Shown in pieces: positions 1 to 8,701 of a stretch of DNA of 64,000 nt. The notes under the pieces were generated by a model that worked only from the letters and a program-made list of their open reading frames with translations, was not told the origin of the DNA and did not search any database. Positions within the stretch are counted from its first letter, which is position 1. Each line of letters opens with the position of its first letter. Source of the DNA: Paenisporosarcina indica (GTDB taxonomy: Bacteria; Bacillota; Bacilli; Bacillales_A; Planococcaceae); contig NZ_MPTA01000001.1 in the NCBI RefSeq assembly GCF_001939075.1, forward strand, positions 372,001-436,000, in the 5' to 3' direction. The translations under genes were made by a program, and so were the position numbers.

Positions 1-1
1 A

Positions 2-64
2 GATATCAAAGTTATCGGTAAGGACGTAGTTATTGTACAGTCCAGTGTTACAGAACAGGGATAA
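2..64 (+). CDS. C-terminal end of a YlmC/YmxH-like PRC-barrel protein (partial)
   Basis: Twenty residues and a TAA stop of a gene that begins before the window. The visible tail (IKVIGKDVVIVQSS) resembles the C-terminus of the PRC-barrel YlmC/YmxH family, which lies upstream of ylmE in Bacillus. The identification rests on a short match and on position. In B. subtilis ylmD lies between ylmC and ylmE; if this is ylmC, ylmD is absent here, because the next gene starts about 70 bases on. Confidence 0.5.
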   Translation, partial: DIKVIGKDVVIVQSSVTEQG

Positions 65-132
65 ACATTGAATTATCAACGTTTTGTTGATACAATATAA
101 TGACAACATCAATACTTTTAAGTAAGGAACTC

Positions 133-828
133 ATGATTATGCAAATTGAACTTAAACTTCAACAAATACAACAAAAAATTACCCAAGCATGTGAGCTAGT
201 AAATCGGTCAATGTCTGATGTCCATATCGTGGCAGTAACAAAATCTGTATCAATCGAGCGAACACTAGAAACCTTACAAGTAGGGTTAACTCATCTTGGT
301 GAAAACCGTCCGGAAGGTTTGCTCAGTAAACAGGAAATGATAAAAACACCGGCAGTATGGCATTACATTGGTTCCTTACAAACTAGAAAAGTGAAACAAG
401 TTATTAACCATATACATGTATTACATTCACTTGATCGTCTTAGCCTGGCTGATGAAATACAAAAAAGAGCAGATAAGCAGATTGATTGTTTTGTACAAGC
501 AAATGTTTCCGGTGAAGAATCAAAACAAGGAATTGGACTTGAAGATGTCGAATCATTCATTGAATCCATTAAAGATCATAATCGGATTCGTATTATCGGG
601 CTCATGACAATGGCTCCAAATACTACTGATGAACATGTCATCCGCAATGTCTTTAAGTCTCTGAAAGCCATGCAACTGAAAATAGCTGAAAAACAATACG
701 CACACGCTCCTTGCACAGAACTGTCTATGGGGATGTCAAATGACTACGAAATTGCGATTGAAGAAGGCGCTACATATGTTCGAATTGGCACAGCACTAGT
801 CGGAGAAGAAAGTGAGGATCTCACATGA
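133..828 (+). CDS. ylmE: YggS/YlmE family PLP-binding protein
   Basis: Pyridoxal-phosphate-binding protein of the YggS/PROSC family, involved in PLP homeostasis and linked in Bacillus to the division cluster. It folds as a single TIM barrel. The PLP lysine is in VAVTKS (Lys37 from this start). The family motifs GENR (here GENRPEG) and the C-terminal LSMGMS...VRIGTALVG phosphate-binding signature are present. At 231 residues it has the usual length. The frame is open upstream to 100, but an AAGGA ribosome site at 124-128 favours ATG 133 or 139. Its stop overlaps the sepF start by four bases (ATGA), indicating translational coupling. Confidence 0.93.
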   Translation: MIMQIELKLQQIQQKITQACELVNRSMSDVHIVAVTKSVSIERTLETLQVGLTHLGENRPEGLLSKQEMIKTPAVWHYIGSLQTRKVKQVINHIHVLHSLDRLSLADEIQKRADKQIDCFVQANVSGEESKQGIGLEDVESFIESIKDHNRIRIIGLMTMAPNTTDEHVIRNVFKSLKAMQLKIAEKQYAHAPCTELSMGMSNDYEIAIEEGATYVRIGTALVGEESEDLT

Positions 829-1286
829 GCATGAAAAATAAATTCAAAAACTTTTTTTACTTAGAAGAGGAAGAAGAGACACCCAAAACAAATGAACGCA
901 GAAATGAATCGCAACCTACGCCTCAGCCGACTGTTCGAAAAACTGCAAAAGAAAGAAGAGTCGTACAGAACGATACAAGTGCAACTTCCAATATTATCAG
1001 CCTACAAAATTTGCAAAAATCTTCAAAAGTAATATTAGTTGAACCTCGTGTATATGCAGAAGCACAGGATATTTCGGAGCATTTAAAAAACAAGCGTTCA
1101 GTCGTAGTAAATTTACAACGGATTGATAAAGATCAAGGAATTCGCATAGTAGATTTTTTGAGTGGAACCGTGTATGCTCTAGGTGGGGATATACAACGTA
1201 TCGGCACCGATATTTTCCTTTGTGCACCGGATACGGTAGAAGTGGCAGGAGCCATTTCTGATTATTTTTACGATGACTTACAATAA
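825..1286 (+). CDS. sepF: Cell division protein SepF
   Basis: FtsZ-binding protein that bundles FtsZ filaments and tethers them to the membrane at the septum. The N-terminal residues (about 1-13, [10 protein letters not shown]) form the short amphipathic membrane-binding helix. A charged, Pro/Gln-rich linker follows to about residue 60. The conserved DUF552 core (about 66-150) starts at [10 protein letters not shown] and ends with [16 protein letters not shown]. The length of 153 aa matches Bacillus SepF. It starts inside the ylmE stop, either at ATG 825 or at ATG 831. The setting between ylmE and ylmG is the conserved one. Confidence 0.95.
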   Translation: MSMKNKFKNFFYLEEEEETPKTNERRNESQPTPQPTVRKTAKERRVVQNDTSATSNIISLQNLQKSSKVILVEPRVYAEAQDISEHLKNKRSVVVNLQRIDKDQGIRIVDFLSGTVYALGGDIQRIGTDIFLCAPDTVEVAGAISDYFYDDLQ

Positions 1287-1306
1287 TTGAGGTGTAATTA
1301 GTTCAT

Positions 1307-1567
1307 ATGGATTTAATATTTAAATTAATTTCAGAGGCATTAGGATTATATACAATCCTATTAATCATTAATATTTTTATGTCTTGGATACCGTCAATTC
1401 AAAATTCGAGTTTTGGTCAAATGTTAGGAAAAATTTGTGAACCTTATTTAGAGCAATTCAGACGTTTCATCCCACCTTTTGGCATGATAGACGTTTCACC
1501 AATTGTCGCTATTTTAGTGTTGAACCTAGCACGTAATGGGCTTCAACAATTAACTTTGATTGTTTGA
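1307..1567 (+). CDS. ylmG: YggT family membrane protein YlmG
   Basis: Small integral membrane protein of the YggT family, 86 residues, with two predicted hydrophobic helices (about 9-30 and 60-80) joined by a short loop containing the conserved SWIPSIQ and EPYLEQFRRFIPP segments. The biochemical role is unsettled; it is associated with division and envelope genes. A GAGGTG ribosome site lies upstream at about 1289. A strong terminator follows directly, so the ylmE-sepF-ylmG transcript can end here. Confidence 0.9.
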   Translation: MDLIFKLISEALGLYTILLIINIFMSWIPSIQNSSFGQMLGKICEPYLEQFRRFIPPFGMIDVSPIVAILVLNLARNGLQQLTLIV

Positions 1568-1573
1568 AATCTT

Positions 1574-1597
1574 ACCTCACATTGTGAGGTTTTTTTT
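1574..1597 (+). terminator. Rho-independent terminator after ylmG
   Basis: ACCTCAC/GTGAGGT stem with an ATT loop followed by a run of eight T. It sits between ylmG and ylmH and probably gives partial termination. Confidence 0.85.
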
Positions 1598-1620
1598 GAC
1601 CATTGAAAGGAAGAATACTT

Positions 1621-2406
1621 ATGGAACATGTATTGCAGCATTTTCGCAAAGATGAGCAGCCTTTTATTGAACAAGTCGGCGGATGGCTACGAGAAACACA
1701 AGATCGTTATGCGCCTAAACTGACAGATTTTCTAGATCCAAGACAACAATATATTGTACAGTCCATGGTTGGGCAAAATGATGATATAGTAGCAACAGAT
1801 TTTGGTGAATTTCCGGATGCAGAGAGAAAACGAATGTTTATCGCACCCTCTTATTTTGTTGCATCTAATGAAGACTACAACATTTCCATGTTATCAATTA
1901 AATACCCTTCGAAATTTATCAAATTAGAACATCCCGATGTATTGGGAACGTTAATGTCACTTGGACTTGATCGTTCGAAATATGGAGATATTCGTGTGGC
2001 TGACAGCCAAATAGAATTTGCTGTCGCAGCAGAAGTCTCTGATTTTGTACGAATGAATATTTCAACCATTGGTAAATCAAAAGTCCAAGTGGAAGAATTG
2101 CCCCTTGATCATCCATATTTAGAAAACAATGATGTGTGGGTCGAAGAAACGCATTCTGTGAGTTCTATGAGAATAGACACCATTATTGCCTCGCTTTTTA
2201 ATGTTTCAAGACAAAAATCTTCGCTGCTTATCAATAGTGGTAAAGTAAAAGTGAACTGGACTATTCGAGAACAACCTTCTTTCGAATTGCATGAGTCTGA
2301 TTTATTATCTATTAGAGGGTATGGCCGAATCCAAATCGGTTTGATAGAAGGACGTACAAAAAAGGATAAGATTCGACTTCAAATTGCTCGTATCGAGCCG
2401 AAATAG
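1621..2406 (+). CDS. ylmH: YlmH, S4-domain RNA-binding protein (ribosome rescue factor family)
   Basis: RNA-binding protein with a C-terminal S4 domain (about residues 183-245, starting at RIDTIIASLFN with the SGKVKVNW strand). YlmH of Bacillus binds 50S-peptidyl-tRNA complexes and acts with or in parallel to RqcH in ribosome-associated quality control; rqcH is also in this window at about 21.5-23.2 kb. The N-terminal half carries the family-specific YlmH domain. Start chosen at ATG 1621 behind AAAGGAAG; the upstream TTG at 1603 overlaps the Shine-Dalgarno and is unlikely. Length 261 aa is normal. Confidence 0.92.
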   Translation: MEHVLQHFRKDEQPFIEQVGGWLRETQDRYAPKLTDFLDPRQQYIVQSMVGQNDDIVATDFGEFPDAERKRMFIAPSYFVASNEDYNISMLSIKYPSKFIKLEHPDVLGTLMSLGLDRSKYGDIRVADSQIEFAVAAEVSDFVRMNISTIGKSKVQVEELPLDHPYLENNDVWVEETHSVSSMRIDTIIASLFNVSRQKSSLLINSGKVKVNWTIREQPSFELHESDLLSIRGYGRIQIGLIEGRTKKDKIRLQIARIEPK

Positions 2407-2436
2407 TGAAAAACATTCATGAAATTCAAATTATTG

Positions 2437-2465
2437 CTGTCATCAAAGTCAATGAACGGTATAAT
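2437..2465 (+). promoter_or_regulatory. Probable sigma-A promoter of divIVA
   Basis: CTGTCA at 2437-2442, a 17-base spacer, and TATAAT at 2460-2465, 40 bases before the divIVA start. The -10 is perfect and the -35 matches four of six positions. Confidence 0.6.
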
Positions 2466-2505
2466 AGTTTGAAATGGAGTAAGTAAGTAAAGGGGAGATT
2501 CTGAA

Positions 2506-3018
2506 ATGCCACTATCACCATTAGATATTCATAACAAAGAGTTTAGTCGTGGATTTCGAGGCTATAACGAAGATGAAGTTAACGAATTCTTGGAACAAGT
2601 GATTAAAGATTTCGAACTTCTTATTAAAGATAAAAAAGAACTGGAAGAGAAATTGAAATCTTCAAGTGAGCGGGTAGGACATTTCACTACAATTGAAATG
2701 ACACTTCAAAAGTCAATCATGGTTGCCCAAGAGGCTGCAGAAGAATTGCGTCGAAACTCTCAAAAAGAAGCCAAATTAATTGTCAAGGAAGCAGAGAAAA
2801 ATGCGGACCGAGTAGTTAATGAAGCCTTAACGAAAGCGCGTCGTATCTCAGTTGAAATTGATGATTTGAAAAAACAATCAAAAGTCTTCAGAAACCGTTT
2901 TAAAATGCTGGTGGAAGCACAACTTGATTTAATTAATACAGACGACTGGGATCATCTAATGCAATATGAAGTAGATGTAACTGAATTATCTCGTATTGGA
3001 ACAAGCGAAGAAGATTAA
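2506..3018 (+). CDS. divIVA: Cell division/polarity protein DivIVA
   Basis: Coiled-coil protein that binds negatively curved membranes at septa and poles and recruits Min proteins and, in sporulating cells, the chromosome-anchoring machinery. The N-terminal lipid-binding domain is clear, with Phe17-Arg18 at the crossed-loop tip (SRGFRGY) and the YNEDEVNEFL helix. The rest (about 35-130) is heptad-rich coiled coil, then a short acidic tail. 170 aa is close to B. subtilis DivIVA. The ribosome site AAAGGGGAG lies at about 2490. It has its own promoter and is separated from ileS by a long leader. Confidence 0.96.
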   Translation: MPLSPLDIHNKEFSRGFRGYNEDEVNEFLEQVIKDFELLIKDKKELEEKLKSSSERVGHFTTIEMTLQKSIMVAQEAAEELRRNSQKEAKLIVKEAEKNADRVVNEALTKARRISVEIDDLKKQSKVFRNRFKMLVEAQLDLINTDDWDHLMQYEVDVTELSRIGTSEED

Positions 3019-3025
3019 TCGATGC

Positions 3026-3054
3026 TTGACGTTCTTAGAAACATTCCCTATACT
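3026..3054 (+). promoter_or_regulatory. Sigma-A promoter of the ileS leader
   Basis: TTGACG at 3026-3031, 17-base spacer, TATACT at 3049-3054. Transcription from about 3061 gives a leader of roughly 530 bases that contains a repeat element, then the T-box, then a second inverted-repeat element before ileS. Confidence 0.7.
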
Positions 3055-3070
3055 ATCTACATATTGTAAG

Positions 3071-3185
3071 ATAAGCGGAAAGCGCCATTCTAGCGCGACT
3101 CCGACGGTGGAGCTCCTGAAACGAAAACTTGTTTTCGAATGAAGGTGTAAAGCGGAGGTGTGAACTGGCTCTTAGAGCTAGTCAT
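3071..3185 (+). repeat. Interspersed repeat with inverted ends, single copy in the ileS leader
   Basis: About 115 bases starting AAGCGGAAAGCGCCA and ending CTGGCTCTTAGAGCTAG, so the ends are roughly inverted. The reverse complement of the copy at 54514-54632 aligns with it along its length: shared are AAGCGGAAAGCGCCA, a central CGAAAnCnTGnTTTCG block, and AGCTAG near the far end. It lies between the ileS promoter and the T-box and would be transcribed as a leading hairpin. Confidence 0.75.
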
Positions 3186-3194
3186 ATTAAAATA

Positions 3195-3438
3195 AAAAAA
3201 CGTTGACAGAGACAGTAGTTTGTAAGCACAGTCTAGCGATTCGAGGGTGGTGGAAGCTCGAACAAGTTGCATACAAATGAAAATCCCTCTAGAGTTAAAT
3301 CACTGAACTTGATTTTGTAAGTGATTTCGGTTTCACGCCGTTAATGTGATCTAAGCTGGCAACATAAACGTGTTGCAATTAGGGTGGTACCGCGAGTTAT
3401 AACTTCTCGTCCCTTCATTGGGATGAGGGGTTTTTTTA
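3195..3438 (+). promoter_or_regulatory. T-box leader of ileS (isoleucine specifier)
   Basis: tRNA-sensing riboswitch. The T-box sequence AGGGTGGTACCGCG is at 3381-3394. The stem I distal region (GGGTGGTGGAAGCTC) is at about 3245-3258. The specifier loop reads GAAAATC with ATC (Ile) at 3283-3285. The terminator stem CTCGTCCC/GGGATGAG plus T7 is at 3406-3437. Uncharged tRNA-Ile should stabilise the antiterminator and allow ileS transcription. Confidence 0.92.
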
Positions 3439-3444
3439 TTGTTT

Positions 3445-3547
3445 AGTTATGTTATATTTTATTGTAAATTTTTACTTGTTTAAAGATATGGAGTAAAACA
3501 GCGGAGCAGTTTTGCGCGGAATATCAACAGTAGAATCTAACATAACT
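3445..3547. repeat. Inverted-repeat element between the T-box terminator and ileS
   Basis: A 103-base stretch bounded by AGTTATGTTATATT (3445-3458) and its near-perfect inverse AATCTAACATAACT (3534-3547; 13 of 14 positions). It also contains an inner AAAAC-AGCGGAGCA-GTTTT hairpin. No ORF is seen. The left half resembles 38718-38790, before sdaAB. Confidence 0.6.
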
Positions 3548-3593
3548 TATTGTTTTTAGAACATATAAAAAAAGTTAAGTGGAGGTTTTTTAG

Positions 3594-6356
3594 ATGGAAT
3601 ACAAAAATACTTTATTAATGCCTAAAACAGAGTTTCCGATGCGTGGAGGTTTACCGACTCGTGAACCATTAATGCAAACGAAATGGAATGATATGGACCT
3701 TTATAAAAAAGTGATGGACCGTACTAAAGGTCGACCTACTTTTATTCTTCATGATGGTCCTCCATATGCGAATGGAGATTTGCATATGGGTCACGCTCTC
3801 AATAAAGTTTTAAAAGATATGATTGTCCGTCATAAATCAATGACTGGTTTCCATGCACCATACGTTCCTGGTTGGGATACTCACGGTCTCCCAATTGAGC
3901 AAGCATTAACAAACAAAGGTGTAAACCGTAAAGAAATGACAGTCGCGGAATTCCGAAATTTATGTGAAACCTATGCATACGAACAAATCGATCGTCAACG
4001 CAACCAATTTAAACGTTTGGGTGTACGTGGAGATTGGGAAAATCCATATGTAACATTGAAACCAGCTTATGAGTCCCGTCAAATTGAAGTATTCGGTGAA
4101 ATGGCTCGTAAAGGCTATATCTACAAAGGTCTAAAACCAGTTTATTGGTCACCATCAAGTGAATCAGCTTTAGCTGAAGCCGAAATCGAATACCAAGACA
4201 AAAAGTCACCTTCGATTTATGTAAGCTTTGATGTAACAGATGGAAAAGGAATCATTGCTGAAGGCACAAAAATCATCATTTGGACGACAACTCCTTGGAC
4301 AATTCCAGCTAACCTTGGAATTTCTGTTCATCCCGAATTTGATTATGTAGTTGTAGAAGTTACTGGAAAACGCTATATTGTTGCAAAAGATTTACTTGAA
4401 ACTGTTGCATCGACTTTAGAATGGGAAACGTATGAGGTCGTACAAAATGTTAAAGGGGAACAAATGGATCGAATGGTTGCAAAACATCCATTATATGACC
4501 GTGACTCCCTTGTAATGTTAGGGGAACACGTAACCAATGAAGGTGGTACGGGATGTGTTCATACAGCTCCAGGGCACGGGGAAGAAGATTTCCAAGTCGG
4601 TAAAGCTTATGGTCTAGAAGTACTTTCACCAGTAGATGACCGTGGTTGTTTAACGGCAGAAGCACCAGGATTTGAAGGGTTATTTTATGAGAAAGCCAAT
4701 AAAGTCATTACTGAAGCATTGGAAACTGCTGGCGCGTTAGAAAAATTATCATTCTTCACTCACTCAGCACCACATGATTGGCGTACGAAAAAGCCGGTAA
4801 TTTTCCGTGCAACTGCTCAATGGTTTGCATCAATTGAAGCTTTCCGTGAAGAATTGCTGCAAGCAATTAAAGATACTTCCTTCACACCATCATGGGGTGA
4901 AACGCGTCTATTCAATATGGTTCGTGACCGTGGAGATTGGTGTATTTCTCGTCAACGTGTATGGGGCGTTCCGATTCCTGTGTTCTATGCAGAAGATGGA
5001 GAACCAATTTTAACGGAAGAAACAATTGCACACGTATCTAAACTATTCCGTGAACATGGTTCAACAGTATGGTTTGAACGTGAAGCAAAAGACTTGTTAC
5101 CAGAAGGATTTACACATCCAAATAGCCCGAATGGTCTTTTCTCAAAAGAAACGGATATTATGGATGTTTGGTTCGATTCAGGGTCTTCACATCAGGCTGT
5201 ACTTGATGAACGTGATGATTTAGTCTATCCAGCTGATTTATACCTAGAAGGATCAGATCAATATCGTGGATGGTTTAACTCATCGTTAACCACGAGTGTA
5301 GCTATCAATGGTCATGCTCCATACAAAGGTTTATTAAGCCACGGCTTTACTCTAGACGGTGAAGGCCGCAAGATGAGTAAATCAATCGGTAACGTAATTG
5401 ACCCTGCAAAAGTCATGAATCAATTAGGTGCTGACATTCTTCGCCTTTGGGTTGCATCAGTCGATTATACGGCCGATGTACGCGTGTCAGATTCAAACTT
5501 TAAGCAAGTTGCTGAAGTATATCGTAAAATCCGCAATACATTCCGTTTCTTACACGGAAATGTATCCGATTTTAACCCACAATCAGATCGTGTAGCATTT
5601 GAAGACCTTCGTGAAGTTGATCAATATATGGTCATGAAACTTCAAGAACTAATTGAAACGGTTCGTAATGCCTATGACAAGTATGACTTTGCCAGCGTTT
5701 ATCATGCAGTTAACAATTTTGTCTCATCTGATTTGAGTTCATTCTATCTAGATATCGCTAAAGATGTGGTGTACATCGAAGGTGTAGATAACGTTCATCG
5801 TCGTGCGATGCAAACCGTTATGTATGATACATTGTTAGCATTATTAAAAGTAACAACGCCAATCCTGCCACATACAACGGATGAACTTTGGGAGTTCTTG
5901 ACGTTCGAAACGGAAGAAAGCATTCAATTAACAGATTTCCCTGAAGCAACAACTCATGAATCTTTTGAAGCATTACGTACGAAATATGCACAATTAATGC
6001 TTGTACGTGACGATGTATTGAAAGCATTAGAAGTAGCTCGAAATGCGAAAGAAATTGGAAAATCACTTGAAGCGAAAGTAACAGTCTATGTAAAAAAAGA
6101 TTTATTAGATGCTTTTGATACCAATAAAATTGATTTTGCTCAATTCTTTATCGTTTCCGACTTTACACTTGCTGGTGTTAAAGAAGAAGCACCTTCAGAT
6201 GCATTAAAACTTGATGTTGCATCGGTAATTGTTACAAAAGCACAAGGCGAGAAATGTGAACGATGCTGGACGATTTCAGAAAAGATTGGGGAAAATGAGA
6301 AACATTCAACTTTATGCCCACGCTGTGCGGATGTTGTTGAAAAATATTACGTATAA
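3594..6356 (+). CDS. ileS: Isoleucyl-tRNA synthetase
   Basis: Class I aminoacyl-tRNA synthetase charging tRNA-Ile in the cytoplasm. The HIGH motif is HMGH (64-67) and the KMSKS loop is at 593-597. The CP1 editing domain lies between, with the conserved [11 protein letters not shown] segment. The C-terminal zinc site has Cys888, Cys891, Cys908 and Cys911. At 920 aa it is almost the same length as B. subtilis IleS. It starts at ATG after GTGGAGG. Expression is controlled by the T-box upstream; a terminator follows at 6458. Confidence 0.98.
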   Translation: MEYKNTLLMPKTEFPMRGGLPTREPLMQTKWNDMDLYKKVMDRTKGRPTFILHDGPPYANGDLHMGHALNKVLKDMIVRHKSMTGFHAPYVPGWDTHGLPIEQALTNKGVNRKEMTVAEFRNLCETYAYEQIDRQRNQFKRLGVRGDWENPYVTLKPAYESRQIEVFGEMARKGYIYKGLKPVYWSPSSESALAEAEIEYQDKKSPSIYVSFDVTDGKGIIAEGTKIIIWTTTPWTIPANLGISVHPEFDYVVVEVTGKRYIVAKDLLETVASTLEWETYEVVQNVKGEQMDRMVAKHPLYDRDSLVMLGEHVTNEGGTGCVHTAPGHGEEDFQVGKAYGLEVLSPVDDRGCLTAEAPGFEGLFYEKANKVITEALETAGALEKLSFFTHSAPHDWRTKKPVIFRATAQWFASIEAFREELLQAIKDTSFTPSWGETRLFNMVRDRGDWCISRQRVWGVPIPVFYAEDGEPILTEETIAHVSKLFREHGSTVWFEREAKDLLPEGFTHPNSPNGLFSKETDIMDVWFDSGSSHQAVLDERDDLVYPADLYLEGSDQYRGWFNSSLTTSVAINGHAPYKGLLSHGFTLDGEGRKMSKSIGNVIDPAKVMNQLGADILRLWVASVDYTADVRVSDSNFKQVAEVYRKIRNTFRFLHGNVSDFNPQSDRVAFEDLREVDQYMVMKLQELIETVRNAYDKYDFASVYHAVNNFVSSDLSSFYLDIAKDVVYIEGVDNVHRRAMQTVMYDTLLALLKVTTPILPHTTDELWEFLTFETEESIQLTDFPEATTHESFEALRTKYAQLMLVRDDVLKALEVARNAKEIGKSLEAKVTVYVKKDLLDAFDTNKIDFAQFFIVSDFTLAGVKEEAPSDALKLDVASVIVTKAQGEKCERCWTISEKIGENEKHSTLCPRCADVVEKYYV

Positions 6357-6457
6357 ATAGCTGATTCATTCATACGTTGTTCATCTCATATCCACCTACA
6401 TTCGTGTTCATAAAGCAGTTAACATAATGCTTCATTACGAATATAAATGTATAAATT

Positions 6458-6485
6458 GAGCTGTCCTTCTCGGACAGCTCTTTCT
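6458..6485 (+). terminator. Terminator after ileS
   Basis: GAGCTGTCC/GGACAGCTC stem with a TTCTC loop followed by TTTCT. It closes the ileS unit; B. subtilis ylyA, which usually follows ileS, is not present in the 187-base gap. Confidence 0.85.
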
Positions 6486-6543
6486 GTCTGTTTGTGTTAT
6501 GTGTTAAACTAGGTATGAGTCTTGGATAACGGGGGAACATTGT

Positions 6544-7029
6544 GTGTACATTTATTATTTAATTGCAATTGTCATCGTGGCAATTGATCACTTGACAAAA
6601 TGGCTTGTTGTAAAAAATATGGCGCTCGGTGAACGAATTGTATTAATCGATCCGACATTTGCACTACTGTCTCATCGCAATCGTGGAGCTGCATGGGGAA
6701 TGTTACAAGGACAAATGTGGTTATTTGCGATCGTCACAGTCATTGTGGTAATTGGTATTGTGTACTATTTTCATAAAGAATCAAAAGGTAAACCATTGTT
6801 TCAAATTAGTTTAATGGTTTTACTTGGTGGAACTTTAGGGAATTTTATTGATCGTGTGTTCCGCGGAGAAGTTGTGGATTTTGCGGATGTACTAATTCCA
6901 GTGATTAATTACGAATTCCCCATTTTTAATGTAGCAGATGCAGCATTAACAATAGGGGTTGTTATGCTCGTTATCGGATTATTTTTAGAAGAAAAAGCAG
7001 AAAAAGCTGCAAAGAAAACAGGTGAATAG
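6544..7029 (+). CDS. lspA: Lipoprotein signal peptidase II
   Basis: Membrane aspartyl protease that removes the signal peptide from prolipoproteins after diacylglyceryl modification. Four hydrophobic helices are visible in 161 residues. The catalytic aspartates are in GNFIDR and in FNVADAAL, and the VVDFADV motif lies between them. Start is GTG 6544, seven bases after GGGGGAA. The stop TAG abuts the next gene's ATG with no gap, as in the usual lspA-rluD pair. Confidence 0.96.
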   Translation: MYIYYLIAIVIVAIDHLTKWLVVKNMALGERIVLIDPTFALLSHRNRGAAWGMLQGQMWLFAIVTVIVVIGIVYYFHKESKGKPLFQISLMVLLGGTLGNFIDRVFRGEVVDFADVLIPVINYEFPIFNVADAALTIGVVMLVIGLFLEEKAEKAAKKTGE

Positions 7030-7956
7030 ATGGAAGATTATACGTATAAGATTTTAGAAGAACAAAAGGGTGAACGAATCGATAAAGCCCTTACGACATT
7101 AGAAGCGGATTGGACTCGTAGTCAAATTCAAATTTGGTTAAAAGATGGAGCCGTTTTAGTCAATGGAGAGCCTGTAAAAACAAACTATAAAGTAAGAGTA
7201 AATGATGTGATTACTGTCACTGTTCCAGAAGCTGAGGAACTGGATATTGTTGCAGAAGATCTAGATTTAGAGATTGTGTATGAAGACGAGGATGTCCTTG
7301 TTGTAAATAAACCACGCGGAATGGTTGTTCATCCAGCACCTGGTCATGCATCAGGTACACTTGTGAATGGTTTAATGCACCATTGTAATGATTTGTCTGG
7401 AATCAACGGTGTCATGAGACCAGGGATTGTGCACCGTATTGATAAAGATACGACTGGTCTATTGATGGTAGCGAAAAATGACAAAGCACATGTGTCTTTA
7501 GTGAACCAATTGGTTAAAAAGACGGTAACCCGTAAGTACACGGCATTAGTTCATGGACATATTCCGCATGACAAAGGTACAGTCGATGCACCGATCGGAC
7601 GCGATGCTCGTGATCGTCAAAGTATGACCGTTCTCGATAAAGGAAAACACGCCGTAACACATTTCCGAGTTCTCGAGCGCTATGGTAACTTCACTTTAGT
7701 CGAATGTAGTTTAGAAACAGGTCGTACGCATCAAATTCGTGTTCACATGAAATACATTGGTTTCCCATTAGCTGGAGATCCTAAATACGGACCGAAGAAA
7801 ACAATTGAATTTGACGGACAAGCTCTTCATGCTGGCGTTCTAGGATTCATCCATCCACGCACTGAAGAATACTTGGAATTCGAAGCTCCACTACCGGCAG
7901 ACTTCAAGGAGTTACTAGAAGAAATGAAATCGAACGTTGACAATAAAGAAAAGTAA
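7030..7956 (+). CDS. rluD: RluD-type 23S rRNA pseudouridine synthase (YlyB)
   Basis: RluA/RluD-family enzyme isomerising uridines in 23S rRNA. An N-terminal S4 RNA-binding domain (about 13-60) precedes the catalytic domain, whose aspartate is Asp138 in HRIDKDTTGLL. The GRTHQIRVHM motif lies near residues 232-241. 308 aa is standard. Immediately downstream of lspA. The last codons contain the -35 element of the pyr promoter. Which uridines are modified cannot be told from sequence. Confidence 0.93.
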   Translation: MEDYTYKILEEQKGERIDKALTTLEADWTRSQIQIWLKDGAVLVNGEPVKTNYKVRVNDVITVTVPEAEELDIVAEDLDLEIVYEDEDVLVVNKPRGMVVHPAPGHASGTLVNGLMHHCNDLSGINGVMRPGIVHRIDKDTTGLLMVAKNDKAHVSLVNQLVKKTVTRKYTALVHGHIPHDKGTVDAPIGRDARDRQSMTVLDKGKHAVTHFRVLERYGNFTLVECSLETGRTHQIRVHMKYIGFPLAGDPKYGPKKTIEFDGQALHAGVLGFIHPRTEEYLEFEAPLPADFKELLEEMKSNVDNKEK

Positions 7957-7965
7957 AATTATAAT
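7937..7965 (+). promoter_or_regulatory. Consensus sigma-A promoter of the pyr operon
   Basis: TTGACA at 7937-7942, exactly 17 bases, TATAAT at 7960-7965: a perfect match to the vegetative consensus. The -35 lies within the rluD coding end. Transcription would start near 7972, about 30 bases before the PyrR-binding sequence. Confidence 0.88.
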
Positions 7966-7984
7966 CAAAATAACGAAATTTAAT

Positions 7985-8685
<701 letters not shown>

Positions 8686-8701
8686 ATGTAGGGGGGAGAA
8701 C

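Noticed and set aside
3208-3236. TTGACA at about 3208 as ileS promoter
   Set aside because: Inside T-box stem I and no -10 at proper spacing.
3090-3272. 60-residue minus-strand ORF
   Set aside because: Covers the repeat and T-box stem I; no ribosome site.
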